A stretch of 39,597 bases of DNA, from NCBI GenBank assembly GCA_012840965.1, contig DUVQ01000012.1, positions 1 through 39,597 of the forward strand. The letters run 5' to 3'. This DNA is from Oligoflexales bacterium. Lineage in GTDB: Bacteria > Myxococcota_A > UBA9042 > DTJE01. A program made the position numbers and the translations under genes. Every line of letters begins with the position of its first letter. The first letter of the stretch is position 1. The notes under the pieces were generated by a model, which saw nothing but the letters and a program-made list of their open reading frames with translations, made no database searches and had not been told where the DNA came from. Shown here in pieces: positions 1-8,787 of this stretch.

Positions 1-54
1 TTTCGCTCTTGCTTTTTCCCGCAAAATTTCTAAGCCGCCTGCGCGGCGGCTTAC
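1..54 (-). CRISPR. Leader end of a type I-F CRISPR array: one repeat plus a partial spacer
   Basis: Positions 27-54, read on the minus strand, form one 28-nt repeat. It begins GTAAGCCGCC and ends GGCGGCTTAGAAA, matching the type I-F repeat layout (stem-loop, then a TTAGAAA-type 3' end that becomes the crRNA 5' handle). Positions 1-26 are the first 26 nt of spacer 1, and the array continues beyond the left edge. Orientation follows from the repeat and from the cas6f-leader-array order usual in I-F loci, so transcription runs leftward, in the same direction as the cas genes. By analogy with Csy4, cleavage should leave the 8-nt handle CTTAGAAA. Only one repeat is visible, so the call rests on its family resemblance and on the adjacent complete cas operon. 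Confidence 0.85.
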
Positions 55-200
55 CCGAGATACTACACGAGAATCACTGTTTTTTCAACTTGTTAGAGTA
101 AACTATTTGGGCTTTACATTACAAAATTGTCAAAGACGTAGTGTCTTGAATTTATTCAAGATTTCCAATCTGTCAAAAAGCAAAGGTGTTTGCGTTCGTT
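55..200 (-). promoter_or_regulatory. CRISPR leader between cas6f and the array
   Basis: This A+T-rich non-coding stretch separates the cas6f stop from the first repeat, where an I-F leader is expected. On the minus strand it has a TTGACA box (176-171), a 16-nt spacer and TAAATT (154-149), a plausible sigma-70 promoter for the pre-crRNA. An inverted repeat with 7-bp arms, TCTTGAA/TTCAAGA around a 4-nt centre (144-161), covers the -10 box and could be an operator. A second TTGACA (133-128) lacks a good -10. A weak IHF-like match lies at 72-84, near the first repeat; I-F adaptation uses IHF in other bacteria. Promoter and operator are inferred from sequence only. Confidence 0.6.
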
Positions 201-860
201 CTACCAATGTGGAACGGTCGCGTGATTGCTCAGTCCATAAGTACTAAAAGTTCCTTGAACCGATTCTCTGACCGGTATTTGCTGGATCTGTAATGAAAAC
301 TCCTTCTCACCGCTGAAACTCTGCATTTTGATGTAAGGAAAATCTTCTGCTTTTGACCTAGTATTTCCTTCCTGCTGAGCCTTTTGATTTTCAGCATAAC
401 GTTGGTTTTGTAATTTCCTAGCTTCTTTGAAGGTTATCTGGATACCTTCCCTTTGTTCTTTGCGCCGGATGAATCTGCGGGTTAATCGGTCCAGGTTGAT
501 GTCGACCCGGTATCGCTTCACAAGCACGTATTCAGGGGTGGTTGCAGGCACGGGTTGAATACTTCTAACATGAAGGTAATCCGCTAGACGTTCCAGCCAT
601 TTGTGTAAATTCAGCCTTTGCAACTCCTCAGCAGAGGAGGCAAAAACGCGAAGTTTATTACCCAAGGATCCGCGCCTTTTTTCGTCCTGTTCGATTCTTG
701 GAGCAACATAATTTGGAAAACTGACGCCGAAGTTCACCGTTTTATCGGAGTTTTGCTGCTCAACCAATGCCAGGTGCAATTGTGTATACAACTTACTCCA
801 GATAAAATATGGCGAAGCATCAAGCGTTTCTATGAGAGTGATTTCTTGGTAAAAACGCAT
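201..860 (-). CDS. cas6f: Type I-F crRNA endoribonuclease Cas6f/Csy4
   Basis: This metal-independent RNase cuts pre-crRNA at the base of each repeat hairpin and stays bound to the 3' end of the crRNA in the Csy complex. The 219-residue product aligns from memory with Pseudomonas Csy4 (about 187 aa). It has the catalytic His at residue 29 (QLHLALV), an Arg-rich helix near 124-137 (DRLTRRFIRRKEQR) that would sit in the RNA major groove, the MQSFSGEKEF strand with candidate catalytic Ser residues, and the C-terminal TYGLS motif. It is about 30 residues longer than the Pseudomonas protein, mostly in loops near 38-60 and 140-170. The ATG has a GAGGAG ribosome site. The gene lies 12 nt after csy3 and is the last cas gene before the leader. 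Confidence 0.93.
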   Translation of the reverse strand: MRFYQEITLIETLDASPYFIWSKLYTQLHLALVEQQNSDKTVNFGVSFPNYVAPRIEQDEKRRGSLGNKLRVFASSAEELQRLNLHKWLERLADYLHVRSIQPVPATTPEYVLVKRYRVDINLDRLTRRFIRRKEQREGIQITFKEARKLQNQRYAENQKAQQEGNTRSKAEDFPYIKMQSFSGEKEFSLQIQQIPVRESVQGTFSTYGLSNHATVPHW

Positions 861-872
861 GATATCTCCTCT

Positions 873-1865
873 CTATTTTGAGGCTCTACTGAATACACCA
901 CCACGAATCAGGTTGCCAACGATGAACATCTGGTCTTCCAACCTTAACTCATCTAAGTTAGCCCAGCTAACCATTAGCGTGTAAAGGTCCCCTTCCTTTT
1001 TATTTCTCCTGAACGCTTCACCAATTTGGGTTACTGCCCCGAAAGGTTCAATAGCTATGGGGTGACCTTGTTCTTGGTAGCGAGGATACCAGGTATCTAT
1101 AGTGCGAATCGCGTTTCCTATTTTTACATTGTGGATGGCAGCACATTCGTCCAACTGAAACAATACCTTCTCTTTTTCTCCCATATTCATTTTTTGAGAA
1201 GGAAAAACATGCTGTTGGAACCCAAGTTTTGCAAACGCATCAACCTTAAGCAAGACATGGCTCTCACCATCACCTTTCAAATATTCTTCCACTATTGAGG
1301 CTAGGTATTGCAAATCGGGGTCTTCTTGACCTTTCTCAAAGTCAGCCAAGGAAAAGTCGTAGGCGTTGAACTGAAATTCCTTATCTGGGTCGTTGCTGGG
1401 TGTAATCCGAATCATAATTTTTTCGGCTCCAACACGGTTCCGCCAAAGGAAGCGCCCATTGGCTAAATTGTAGGCGTACCGATAAGCCAACGTCTTAATA
1501 CCGTCCCCGTTTTTAAACTGCTCAGTTTGATCCTGTATCGCACTGGTGAATTCAGGGGAATTACAGCCGAAAGGTACCCCTAAGTTGCCAACTATGCGCA
1601 CACTAAAGCTTACCCTTAACGTATCGTGATCTAGGGGCAGATTAGCGTCATCATTACCCGAGGATACTGGGTTGGGTTGTGACTTGTTATCTTCATCAAT
1701 GCCATGGGCGCTTTGCGTTGAACGGTTATACCTTTTAGTGATAGGAATCTTTTTCCATTTTTCACAATTCTGTGCATCTTCCCAGATGCCAGAAAACATC
1801 AACGCATCGGATGTTTCCAATTTTCGATCAAACGCTAACATACTTGGTAACTCGATTCTCGACAT
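873..1865 (-). CDS. csy3: Type I-F Csy3/Cas7f, crRNA backbone subunit
   Basis: Csy3 is the Cas7-type subunit that polymerises (six copies in studied systems) along the spacer part of the crRNA in the Csy surveillance complex. The 330-residue length is usual for the family. Recognisable sequence includes an N-terminal LPSMLAFDRKLETSDALMFS block, the signature ANGRFLWRNR near residue 133-143 and VRIVGNLGVPFG near 90-100. The ATG follows a strong AAGGGGG ribosome site, fitting the high copy number needed. Between the csy2 stop and this start lies a palindrome (1880-1893). Position in the operon between csy2 and cas6f is canonical. Confidence 0.93.
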   Translation of the reverse strand: MSRIELPSMLAFDRKLETSDALMFSGIWEDAQNCEKWKKIPITKRYNRSTQSAHGIDEDNKSQPNPVSSGNDDANLPLDHDTLRVSFSVRIVGNLGVPFGCNSPEFTSAIQDQTEQFKNGDGIKTLAYRYAYNLANGRFLWRNRVGAEKIMIRITPSNDPDKEFQFNAYDFSLADFEKGQEDPDLQYLASIVEEYLKGDGESHVLLKVDAFAKLGFQQHVFPSQKMNMGEKEKVLFQLDECAAIHNVKIGNAIRTIDTWYPRYQEQGHPIAIEPFGAVTQIGEAFRRNKKEGDLYTLMVSWANLDELRLEDQMFIVGNLIRGGVFSRASK

Positions 1866-1879
1866 GATAACCCCCTTTT

Positions 1880-1893
1880 AGAATAAATATTCT
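1880..1893. promoter_or_regulatory. Palindrome in the csy2-csy3 gap
   Basis: AGAATA and TATTCT flank a 2-nt AA centre in the 31-nt gap between csy2 and csy3, just before the csy3 ribosome site. It could be an RNA hairpin tuning csy3 expression or a protein site. A 2-nt loop is too tight for a simple full-length RNA hairpin, so the role is unknown. Confidence 0.3.
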
Positions 1894-1896
1894 TTA

Positions 1897-3021
1897 CTAA
1901 GCACCAATGCCCTGTCGGCAAAGGTACCAACCTTCCTCATCGTAATGATATTTCCAAACACTGGAGCTCCACAGCTCCAGCGTTTTAAGACGATGTACGC
2001 TTTGCCATTCACCTATGGAATGAACGGCCTCGACAAAACGAACATCAGTTTCAGCATCCCTAGCTCCATCAATCTCTCCGGCAGCAAACAGCTCGGTGAT
2101 GGCTTTGTAACCAGTCATAATTGGAACTAAAAAACCGCCTTCCGGTTTTTTCAGATATTCCCAGCTGGCATCCGTTTTTTCGGTAGGACTTAGGTAGTTT
2201 TGCCACTGATTCTGTAGTGCTTTGTCGAGATTGTCTATATTTTCATCAAAGTACTTGAGTACAACCTCAGGTATTGATCCCACCCTGAATGGTTCTTCCT
2301 TGTGTGCAACCCAAGAATCGTTTATTGCCAATTCAGAGTCTTTCGACAGCAGTGCTAGGTGTTTGTCAATCAGTTGGCAGGCGGGTCTAGCGACCCTTTT
2401 TAACGCCACAAAATCAAACCAAGCATCTAGCAACTCGACATTGCCATCCATTTGCTTCAGACCCGCAAAATGTTTCTCCAGATACGCAGACCTGTCCTGC
2501 AATACAAAACCAGGTAACAATCTGAATCGTAAGGATTTTAGTTTTGATTCGTCGAAATTCTTCATTAATTCAATTTGTTCAATTTCCAGTATGGTACCGC
2601 CTGCCAAACGTTGTACTTGGCAGCAGTCCCTTATGAATTGCAGTAATTCCTCTTCTATTCCACCGGTATAACCAACTACCGGGATTAATAGAGAAACAGT
2701 CATGTTCATCTTTGCTTCTTCAATAACACTCGGAGCCTCTAAAATTCCTTTTTTAAATTTAAGCGGTAAATACTGGGCAGTTTTATACTGTGTAAATTTG
2801 CTACGACTACCGACCTTAAATGTATGTGGCGTATGTTGGTGGGCTATAACAATGCAGCCATCCAGCGAAAGCTCGCATAACTCGCTCCGGCTTTGCAATC
2901 GCCTATGTAAGTTATGGGTAAAACCCAGAAAGTGAGTGATAGCTGGAAAGCCCCATGTAAAACCAGCAGCAGCGTTTGCATTTTGAACTTTCATTCTTTC
3001 TATTAACAGAAACTGGTTCAC
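1897..3021 (-). CDS. csy2: Type I-F Csy2/Cas5f
   Basis: Csy2 is the Cas5-type subunit that, with Csy1, caps the 5' handle of the crRNA and helps recognise the PAM in the Csy complex. Family hallmarks are the start MKVQNANAAAG-FTWGFPAITHFLGFTHNLHRRL and the GFVLQDRS block near the middle. I chose the GTG at 3021 (VNQFLLIERM) because a GGGAGG ribosome site (3033-3028) lies 6 nt upstream and lies after the csy1 stop; the longer frame back to 3078 would overlap csy1 and adds residues that look non-native. This gives 374 residues, somewhat longer than the roughly 330 of the Pseudomonas protein, with the extra length in the C-terminal half. The gap to csy1 is 22 nt. Confidence 0.92.
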   Translation of the reverse strand: MNQFLLIERMKVQNANAAAGFTWGFPAITHFLGFTHNLHRRLQSRSELCELSLDGCIVIAHQHTPHTFKVGSRSKFTQYKTAQYLPLKFKKGILEAPSVIEEAKMNMTVSLLIPVVGYTGGIEEELLQFIRDCCQVQRLAGGTILEIEQIELMKNFDESKLKSLRFRLLPGFVLQDRSAYLEKHFAGLKQMDGNVELLDAWFDFVALKRVARPACQLIDKHLALLSKDSELAINDSWVAHKEEPFRVGSIPEVVLKYFDENIDNLDKALQNQWQNYLSPTEKTDASWEYLKKPEGGFLVPIMTGYKAITELFAAGEIDGARDAETDVRFVEAVHSIGEWQSVHRLKTLELWSSSVWKYHYDEEGWYLCRQGIGA

Positions 3022-3043
3022 TTCATACCTCCCTTCCCTTAAC

Positions 3044-4414
3044 CTACAATCCAAGGACCTCTCTGACATTAGCCTCAAAAAGCTTTTTCCAAAGGCTAGT
3101 ATGGGCTCTTTGAGGTGTGAACTTATTGTTTTTACGGTGTAGCTGGTTGTTCAACCAGTCGGCAAAGTCCTGGACTATTACCTCTTGCCAATTATTGCGT
3201 TGCCTCATCAAGTTAAACTCTTCATCTTCGCGATAACAGTCCAGCAGTATCCTGTGTGATTCTTTCAATTTGATACCCGAAACGTTCGACCAGCCGGGGG
3301 GCAAGGCTTGAACGGATTTTACATAGGTTATTATTTCGTCTGACACATCTTCTATCCATCTTTCTAACCACTTAAACCGCTCAGGATCCTTAATGCTTAG
3401 TTCTAACTGCTCGAAGCGAAGCAGGAAGTCACACAAATACTCCACAGTTTGCTCAACATTTCTTCCCAGCATGTAATAGAAACTGGTTTTGTAGATTGGT
3501 AGTCTTGGAGATGATTGCCAGACTGGAGGTTGGCATGAAAACAAGGTCAAGCGACCGCCACGCGTGCCATTCAACTGCGACGCATTCCCATGATTGCTGG
3601 CAGTAACAGAGATTTCAGCTCGGTTTGGAAACTGAAAATAGGTTGTATCCGAAAACTTCCCCTTATCCCTAAGTTTAACGGCCTCTTTATCATGAATCCT
3701 GTTTCTAACATATTGAAACAACGCATGAGCTTTAGAAGATGAAACTACGTTGTTCAATAGGTGATATTTATTAGGTGAAACAGGAAAGTAAACCTGTTTT
3801 ATTAAGGAGTGGGATGACGGTTTTTCTAATGTTAATGAGGCAGAAAATCCACGGTTCCACGTTTGCATTTCCTGGTCATTAGCAGCGAAGCTTTTCAAGA
3901 CATTCGTTTCAGAATCCAAAAACTCGTCCTTAAGTTCTTGTCCATTTAGTTTCAGTGTCAGAAACTGATGGATAGGAGCAAATGCATTATTGACCACACC
4001 ATCAATAGACTTATCTTTCAAACTCGAAGTCGAAAGGTAACCCCCTTTTGTTGTTTTTGACCTATCGTAAAACGCAGAACTATCAATCATCGAGTGAGTT
4101 AGTTTTGGAACATGTGTAGCAAATATTACGTAATGCGCTTTTTCATAGTTTTCTGTAATCCACTGCCTCGGTGAAAACTTGCTGTCTAACTCTTGTCTTC
4201 TAGCTGAGATCTCTTCGCACTGAATATTGAGATTCAAATACCAATCCCTATTAGGCGGTTCGTCCAAAGCCTTTTTTTGCTCTACCAACTCTGCGGCTTC
4301 TTCATGGCTTTTTGCTGTGGCACTCAAATACTTCCAAAAGTCAGAAATGAACTTCTCATCAAGGAACGCGTTTATTACATCGTCCCAGGTTTCTTCTTTC
4401 TGTCCGCCGCTCAT
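3044..4414 (-). CDS. csy1: Type I-F Csy1/Cas8f, large subunit
   Basis: Csy1 is the Cas8-type large subunit of the Csy complex, which binds the crRNA 5' handle with Csy2 and reads the PAM. The 456-residue product fits the family length. Conserved stretches recognised from memory include SHSLIKQVYFPVSPNKYHLL, the ASNHGNASQLNGTRGGR block (equivalent to NISQLNNERRG), and LPPGWSNVSG near the C-terminus. I place the start at 4414 (MSGGQKEETW), because AGGAG lies 8 nt upstream; an extension to 4516 has no such site and runs through what looks like spacer. That leaves a 123-nt gap after cas2-3, the longest in the operon, in which I see no feature. Confidence 0.9.
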   Translation of the reverse strand: MSGGQKEETWDDVINAFLDEKFISDFWKYLSATAKSHEEAAELVEQKKALDEPPNRDWYLNLNIQCEEISARRQELDSKFSPRQWITENYEKAHYVIFATHVPKLTHSMIDSSAFYDRSKTTKGGYLSTSSLKDKSIDGVVNNAFAPIHQFLTLKLNGQELKDEFLDSETNVLKSFAANDQEMQTWNRGFSASLTLEKPSSHSLIKQVYFPVSPNKYHLLNNVVSSSKAHALFQYVRNRIHDKEAVKLRDKGKFSDTTYFQFPNRAEISVTASNHGNASQLNGTRGGRLTLFSCQPPVWQSSPRLPIYKTSFYYMLGRNVEQTVEYLCDFLLRFEQLELSIKDPERFKWLERWIEDVSDEIITYVKSVQALPPGWSNVSGIKLKESHRILLDCYREDEEFNLMRQRNNWQEVIVQDFADWLNNQLHRKNNKFTPQRAHTSLWKKLFEANVREVLGL

Positions 4415-4537
4415 GATTTCATCTCCTAACAAAATCCCAAACGCATCATGCCATACACCTGTGACATTGTGCACATGATCGCCCATCTGGCAAAAGTTCC
4501 AAGCGAATGGTAGCACACCCTTGTGACATAGTGCTCG

Positions 4538-7500
4538 CTATTCGGCATCCTGATAAATCCCAAGCTCGTAGCAATATCTAAATTCAATGACATCCTTTTT
4601 GTCATAGCTAGCCAAGCGCATTTCCCCAAATCGTTGCGATACTTCTGTTTCGCAACTTATTTTTAAATCCTTGGCTAACGTGGCGTAAATTGTTTCGGGG
4701 TCCAAATCAAATAAAAAGCTAACCCGATCAGCCAAGCTAGGTCTGCCCTCATTCGTAATGTCAAAACCAGAGGCAGAAATTTCACCCATTTTAGGTGGTG
4801 AAACGTTTTCATTTTTCCATTGCCATTTTAATCCACCATCTGTAGCCACCAGGTATAAAGCCTCATCCTTAAGAGATTTTCTGAATGGTTGTCGTTTTTG
4901 CAAAACCCCGCACCAATGGACTTGTTCTCTCCACCAAAGTTTTGCTGCGTCGGGGTTATCAAACAAACGTCTCTGCAAAGCGTGATGTTCCAAAGCGACT
5001 AAGTTGTGTTGCCAATCAAGATTAGATTTTATGACTCGTGGTTTAGCACTTATGTCACTATATTGCTCATCTAGCAAGACCTCATTTAACTGATGTTTTT
5101 CCAGCTTCAGATCTTGGGCCTCAAAACCAGGTTTTACGAAACATGGGGCTTTGCCCTTTAATTGCTTGATGTTTTGATTGATCAATAAAATATTATTGCT
5201 ACTTGGTTGCTTGTTGCGGTGTCTTAACACGCGTCCTGCGATTTGAATGATCGAGCGCATCGAACTTGGTTCAATAATTGCCCAATCATAGTCATGATCT
5301 CGACCCACTTCAGCTACAGGTGAAGCAAGTACGACAATTATGTGATTATTAGAAGGCAACTCGTAGAGTTTTTGTCCTAGTTCAGCAGGTGGCCATGCGC
5401 CTTTACGATTGAGGTAAGAATCAAGTTTGTTTTCGAGATGAGAGCGTACCGCCAAAGGATAACGACTGTGGTAAACGCATAAATGCAAGTGATAGTTTGT
5501 TGGCAGCTCCAGCTTTATTAATTCTTTGGCTACCGCTACTAATGGGTTTATGTTTGCCATCCTGACAAGGCCAATGGAAACCCGTTTGGAATCAACCTCA
5601 ACGTGATTGTGTTCATGTAAGTCAAGTGCTCCTTTAAGAATTGTCTCTGCGAATCCCTTATAAATATTTTCTTCAGCCGAAACATTTTCTAGTAGGTTCC
5701 CTTTGTGCTTGGTGGCAGATGAATTGCTGTCTAAATACTTTACGCGCTTTTCAACGTATCCCCTATGCGCTTCCTCGAATTCCTTGCGATTAGCAATTTC
5801 TTTGGTTACTGCCCCTGTATCCTTGCGTTCATCGAACCAAGCGCAGTTAATGATGGAATTCGGATTGGAGATGTTAACTTTGGCATATTCAGACCAACCA
5901 GCTTGGTAAGCTTCAAAAGTAGCTAAGGCCAAGTCTGGTGGCATGGTAGCAGTGGACAGCAAAACCCGGCAGCCCAGCATTCCGGCCCAATGAACTAGTC
6001 GACAAAGTGCCGGCAAATCCTCCAGACCAAAGTCATCAGGCTCATCTATTACTAAATCTGACGTTAAAAGTCGTAACATTGGGCCAATTTGTTTGCCACC
6101 CTTGGTGCCATCAGTGGCAGGAATGAGGTGGTCAATTGTGCACACCAAAACAGGGGCCTGTAAAAGCTTTTCAATGCGGTTGTCTGTTTTTGTCCAGCTA
6201 TACAAGCTATGGTCCACACCTGCTTCTTGTTGAAAGTCCAGTGTCAAATCCGGGGCTAGAAAGTCATCTGAGGATTCACTTCCGGTGTCATGTTGAGCAT
6301 CTTTTTTTGCTTGTTCATTCTCGAATAATGTCTTTGATGCCGATCCTCCAACTGCGATTGCTAATTGTTCGTCACTAAGCCTCAGTTCCCTTCGATATTC
6401 CCTGCCGGTTTGTAAAGTTAGAGTCCTGAGACCAAGGGCTACTGTGAACCGGCAGTCTTGTTCTTGATCTGCTAGGGCATACATTATTTTTGCATTGGCC
6501 AGCGTTTTCCCTTTTCCTGTGGACGCCATATTAATTCCAAAAAAGCCTTGTCTAACACTCGATTCGCTAAGACTTTTGGCCTTCTTCTGCGCATCTACTT
6601 GCCACTGAAATCTTGGGTGTTCTTCTCTAGTTTTTTGTAAAAAGTCGTTGTCAGTCAGAGCAGGTAAACTGGTTCTTAACAAGGGTAACGCATCAACGAT
6701 TTCCTTTGCGGTCCTAGATACTCCAATTAGGTGCTCGTCAAGTTTTTGTTTTGGCTTACGACTTTCTTTGGAGGTGTTGGCATAGACTTCATAGTTTGGT
6801 GCCTGCCACTCTTCTGTTGTTTCCTCTTTGGCGGAATAGTTGTGATCAGCAAGCATTAATGCCATTCTAGCTAAATGAGTTGTAAACAGTTCATCATGTA
6901 ACAGATTTTTTCCTGCAATCTGTCTAATGCCAGATAAAGCCTGATCAGCAGCCTTCATAGCTCTTAAGCGCCACTTAAAACTTTTGTATGGCAACCCATC
7001 GTCATGAAATCTCCAGTTGTCCTCATAACGTTCTTCTTTTTCCCTGAAGTTGTATGAGTTCCATTCTACCTGTAGTTCGCGTTCAAACCAAGCTTCTAAG
7101 GGGCTTTTTCCACAAAGGCCCCTCGGTTCTGTTTCCTGTGTCAGCTCTTTTTTCCAATCTGGGACAACCGGCATTTTATGATGACTTACTATCAACCACC
7201 CGACTAATTGGGCGAAAGGGGGTAGTTTTGCTAGCGGATTTTGTTTCCTCTTACTTAGTCCATCCTCAAAAAGCTCATCGGAATGATTTTCCGCAACCTT
7301 GGCCAAAGCGGCAAGCCACTCTTCATCCGTTTTGTCTCCCACAAATGCTTCAAAGATTCTTAGCGATACCCACTCATGCCTGACTGGTTCAAAAATCTGT
7401 TTACTTTGTCCATTTAGCTTGTTTTGAAACAGTTGATTCGCCTTTCCAAAATCGTGAAAAAGACCCGCCAGTACTACGGCGTGTTTCATTATTGGAAGGC

Positions 7501-7822
7501 TTTGCCATTTTTCCTTATCCATAAAATGGTTCATTTCACTTTCCGTGTAATTAACTGGCACAAGTCCTCGTTCGTTAAACTTTTTTCTGTTACCCACTAT
7601 CCATAGCAAATCGCTGCGGGAACGGTGTCGAATCCAGTGGCAGCTGACAGCAGTACTTTTGCTGGCAGTTTTGCGTAACAATTTTCGAACCGCTTGTAAA
7701 CCCTCTGCAGTTATTACCGTTTGCCACGTGTTGTCACCAATGCGATCTGCGAACGCATCAAGAACACGGCGTGTCCTAGCAAGCGCCTTTTTTTCACACT
7801 GCGAGACAAAGATGACCATCAT
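4538..7822 (-). CDS. cas3: Type I-F Cas2-Cas3 fusion nuclease-helicase
   Basis: The fused protein supplies Cas2 for spacer integration with Cas1, and Cas3 for unwinding and degrading target DNA after Csy recruitment. Residues 1 to about 95 are the Cas2-like domain (MMVIFVSQCEKKALARTRR, then SCHWIRHRSRSDLLWIVG). An HD nuclease follows, with His114 and the HD pair at 123-124 (LFHDFGKA). The SF2 helicase has Walker A ASTGKGKT near 433-440, DEPD near 593-596, STAT near 623 and the arginine-finger motif QIAGRVLRHR near 860-869. All key residues appear intact. The ATG at 7822 is chosen because AGGAGG lies 10 nt upstream, within the 17-nt gap after cas1; an upstream ATG would consume that site. Length 1094 aa is normal for I-F. 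Confidence 0.95.
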   Translation of the reverse strand: MMVIFVSQCEKKALARTRRVLDAFADRIGDNTWQTVITAEGLQAVRKLLRKTASKSTAVSCHWIRHRSRSDLLWIVGNRKKFNERGLVPVNYTESEMNHFMDKEKWQSLPIMKHAVVLAGLFHDFGKANQLFQNKLNGQSKQIFEPVRHEWVSLRIFEAFVGDKTDEEWLAALAKVAENHSDELFEDGLSKRKQNPLAKLPPFAQLVGWLIVSHHKMPVVPDWKKELTQETEPRGLCGKSPLEAWFERELQVEWNSYNFREKEERYEDNWRFHDDGLPYKSFKWRLRAMKAADQALSGIRQIAGKNLLHDELFTTHLARMALMLADHNYSAKEETTEEWQAPNYEVYANTSKESRKPKQKLDEHLIGVSRTAKEIVDALPLLRTSLPALTDNDFLQKTREEHPRFQWQVDAQKKAKSLSESSVRQGFFGINMASTGKGKTLANAKIMYALADQEQDCRFTVALGLRTLTLQTGREYRRELRLSDEQLAIAVGGSASKTLFENEQAKKDAQHDTGSESSDDFLAPDLTLDFQQEAGVDHSLYSWTKTDNRIEKLLQAPVLVCTIDHLIPATDGTKGGKQIGPMLRLLTSDLVIDEPDDFGLEDLPALCRLVHWAGMLGCRVLLSTATMPPDLALATFEAYQAGWSEYAKVNISNPNSIINCAWFDERKDTGAVTKEIANRKEFEEAHRGYVEKRVKYLDSNSSATKHKGNLLENVSAEENIYKGFAETILKGALDLHEHNHVEVDSKRVSIGLVRMANINPLVAVAKELIKLELPTNYHLHLCVYHSRYPLAVRSHLENKLDSYLNRKGAWPPAELGQKLYELPSNNHIIVVLASPVAEVGRDHDYDWAIIEPSSMRSIIQIAGRVLRHRNKQPSSNNILLINQNIKQLKGKAPCFVKPGFEAQDLKLEKHQLNEVLLDEQYSDISAKPRVIKSNLDWQHNLVALEHHALQRRLFDNPDAAKLWWREQVHWCGVLQKRQPFRKSLKDEALYLVATDGGLKWQWKNENVSPPKMGEISASGFDITNEGRPSLADRVSFLFDLDPETIYATLAKDLKISCETEVSQRFGEMRLASYDKKDVIEFRYCYELGIYQDAE

Positions 7823-7839
7823 GGGCCAGTCTCCTCCTA

Positions 7840-8787
7840 TCATAAACTAGTGTGTAATTGTGATACGTGTTTGACCACGTTAAACATGAAGTCCAATGCT
7901 TTGTGATCCGTAAACGCTTGTAAACATTGTTGCCGAAATTCTTGTTCTGTTGCTCGTTCTTTAGCCGCAATAAAGGCCCAAGGTAAAACTAGCGTGTCTT
8001 TGATTAAGTCCGCAACATCAAATACTAAAGCTCCCCTTCGTGTTTTGCCATGCATAACCGCAAAGCCATGTGGTATGCCTAAAACCCACAAGGTAGTCGC
8101 TGCCAATCCATAAGCCAAATAATTTCCATGATTTAAAAAATCGTTAGCTTTATCTTCTGCGTCTCGATCCCTATTAAAATCGGGAAAATTCGTATTTTGT
8201 GCGGCAAACTTGTACAGCTTTTTTGTCACTTCAGCTTCTAGTTGTAGGAGCATTGTGACGCTGATTGCCCTAGTGATTTTGCCAGAAAAATCTTCAACTA
8301 AGTCTCGTATCAACGGGTCAGTGGCATCAAAACCTTCTTGCTTAAGGTCGCGATCATTAGTCCAGGTTTTACATAAATAGTTTAAACGCGCCAGTTGGAA
8401 CTCTTTAGCCACCGCAAGTCGCTTAGCGTCATCAAACCAAAAGCCGAGCCATCCTTGCACGTACTCTGTTGGGCGATACTCGCTTTGTGGGCTAAGCCAT
8501 TCAATCTCTGTAGCCATCAATAGGGGAGTGGCCCCGCCGCCACAAAATCCAACCATGACCCCTGCTTGGGCAAGCATCCGCATGGCCGCCTGAGTAATGG
8601 ATGTCCCAGTGCCAAGCAGCAGACACGTTGTATTAGCAACAGGTATGTTGTAGTAGCTGTTTTGTTTGTCTTCTCCAGTCAGATAAAGTACCCGGCCATC
8701 CTTTTGTAGAATCCGACAATACTCCAAGTAATAGATATTGGCTCGCTTGGAATGCAAGATAGCTTTTAAATCGGTCAGTTGTTCCAC
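7840..8787 (-). CDS. cas1: Type I-F Cas1 integrase
   Basis: Cas1 is the metal-dependent integrase that, with Cas2-3, inserts new spacers at the leader end. The 315-residue product has the expected active site: Glu184 or Glu186 in LQLEAEVTKK, His246 in GFAVMHGKTRRG, and Asp257/Asp260 in FDVADLIKD. The N-terminal half carries the beta-rich domain (TTCLLLGTGTSIT). The start is GTG at 8787, with GAGG placed 6 nt upstream. It is the first gene of the cas operon, and its 5' region is the only plausible operon promoter region. With cas2-3 intact the system looks capable of adaptation, which argues against an I-F3 transposon-associated variant, since those lack cas1 and cas2-3. Confidence 0.95.
   Translation of the reverse strand: MEQLTDLKAILHSKRANIYYLEYCRILQKDGRVLYLTGEDKQNSYYNIPVANTTCLLLGTGTSITQAAMRMLAQAGVMVGFCGGGATPLLMATEIEWLSPQSEYRPTEYVQGWLGFWFDDAKRLAVAKEFQLARLNYLCKTWTNDRDLKQEGFDATDPLIRDLVEDFSGKITRAISVTMLLQLEAEVTKKLYKFAAQNTNFPDFNRDRDAEDKANDFLNHGNYLAYGLAATTLWVLGIPHGFAVMHGKTRRGALVFDVADLIKDTLVLPWAFIAAKERATEQEFRQQCLQAFTDHKALDFMFNVVKHVSQLHTSL

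Noticed and set aside
1-26. TTTCCCGC in spacer 1 also occurs at the tRNA-Gly 3' end, suggesting an att-like or self-targeting match
   Set aside because: Only 8 nt, with no match beyond; expected by chance.
3022-3078. csy2 start at 3078
   Set aside because: It would overlap csy1; the GTG at 3021 with GGGAGG fits the family N-terminus.
1-8787. Transposon-associated I-F3 (Tn7-like) CRISPR system
   Set aside because: cas1 and the intact cas2-3 fusion are present, and no tns or tniQ genes are seen.
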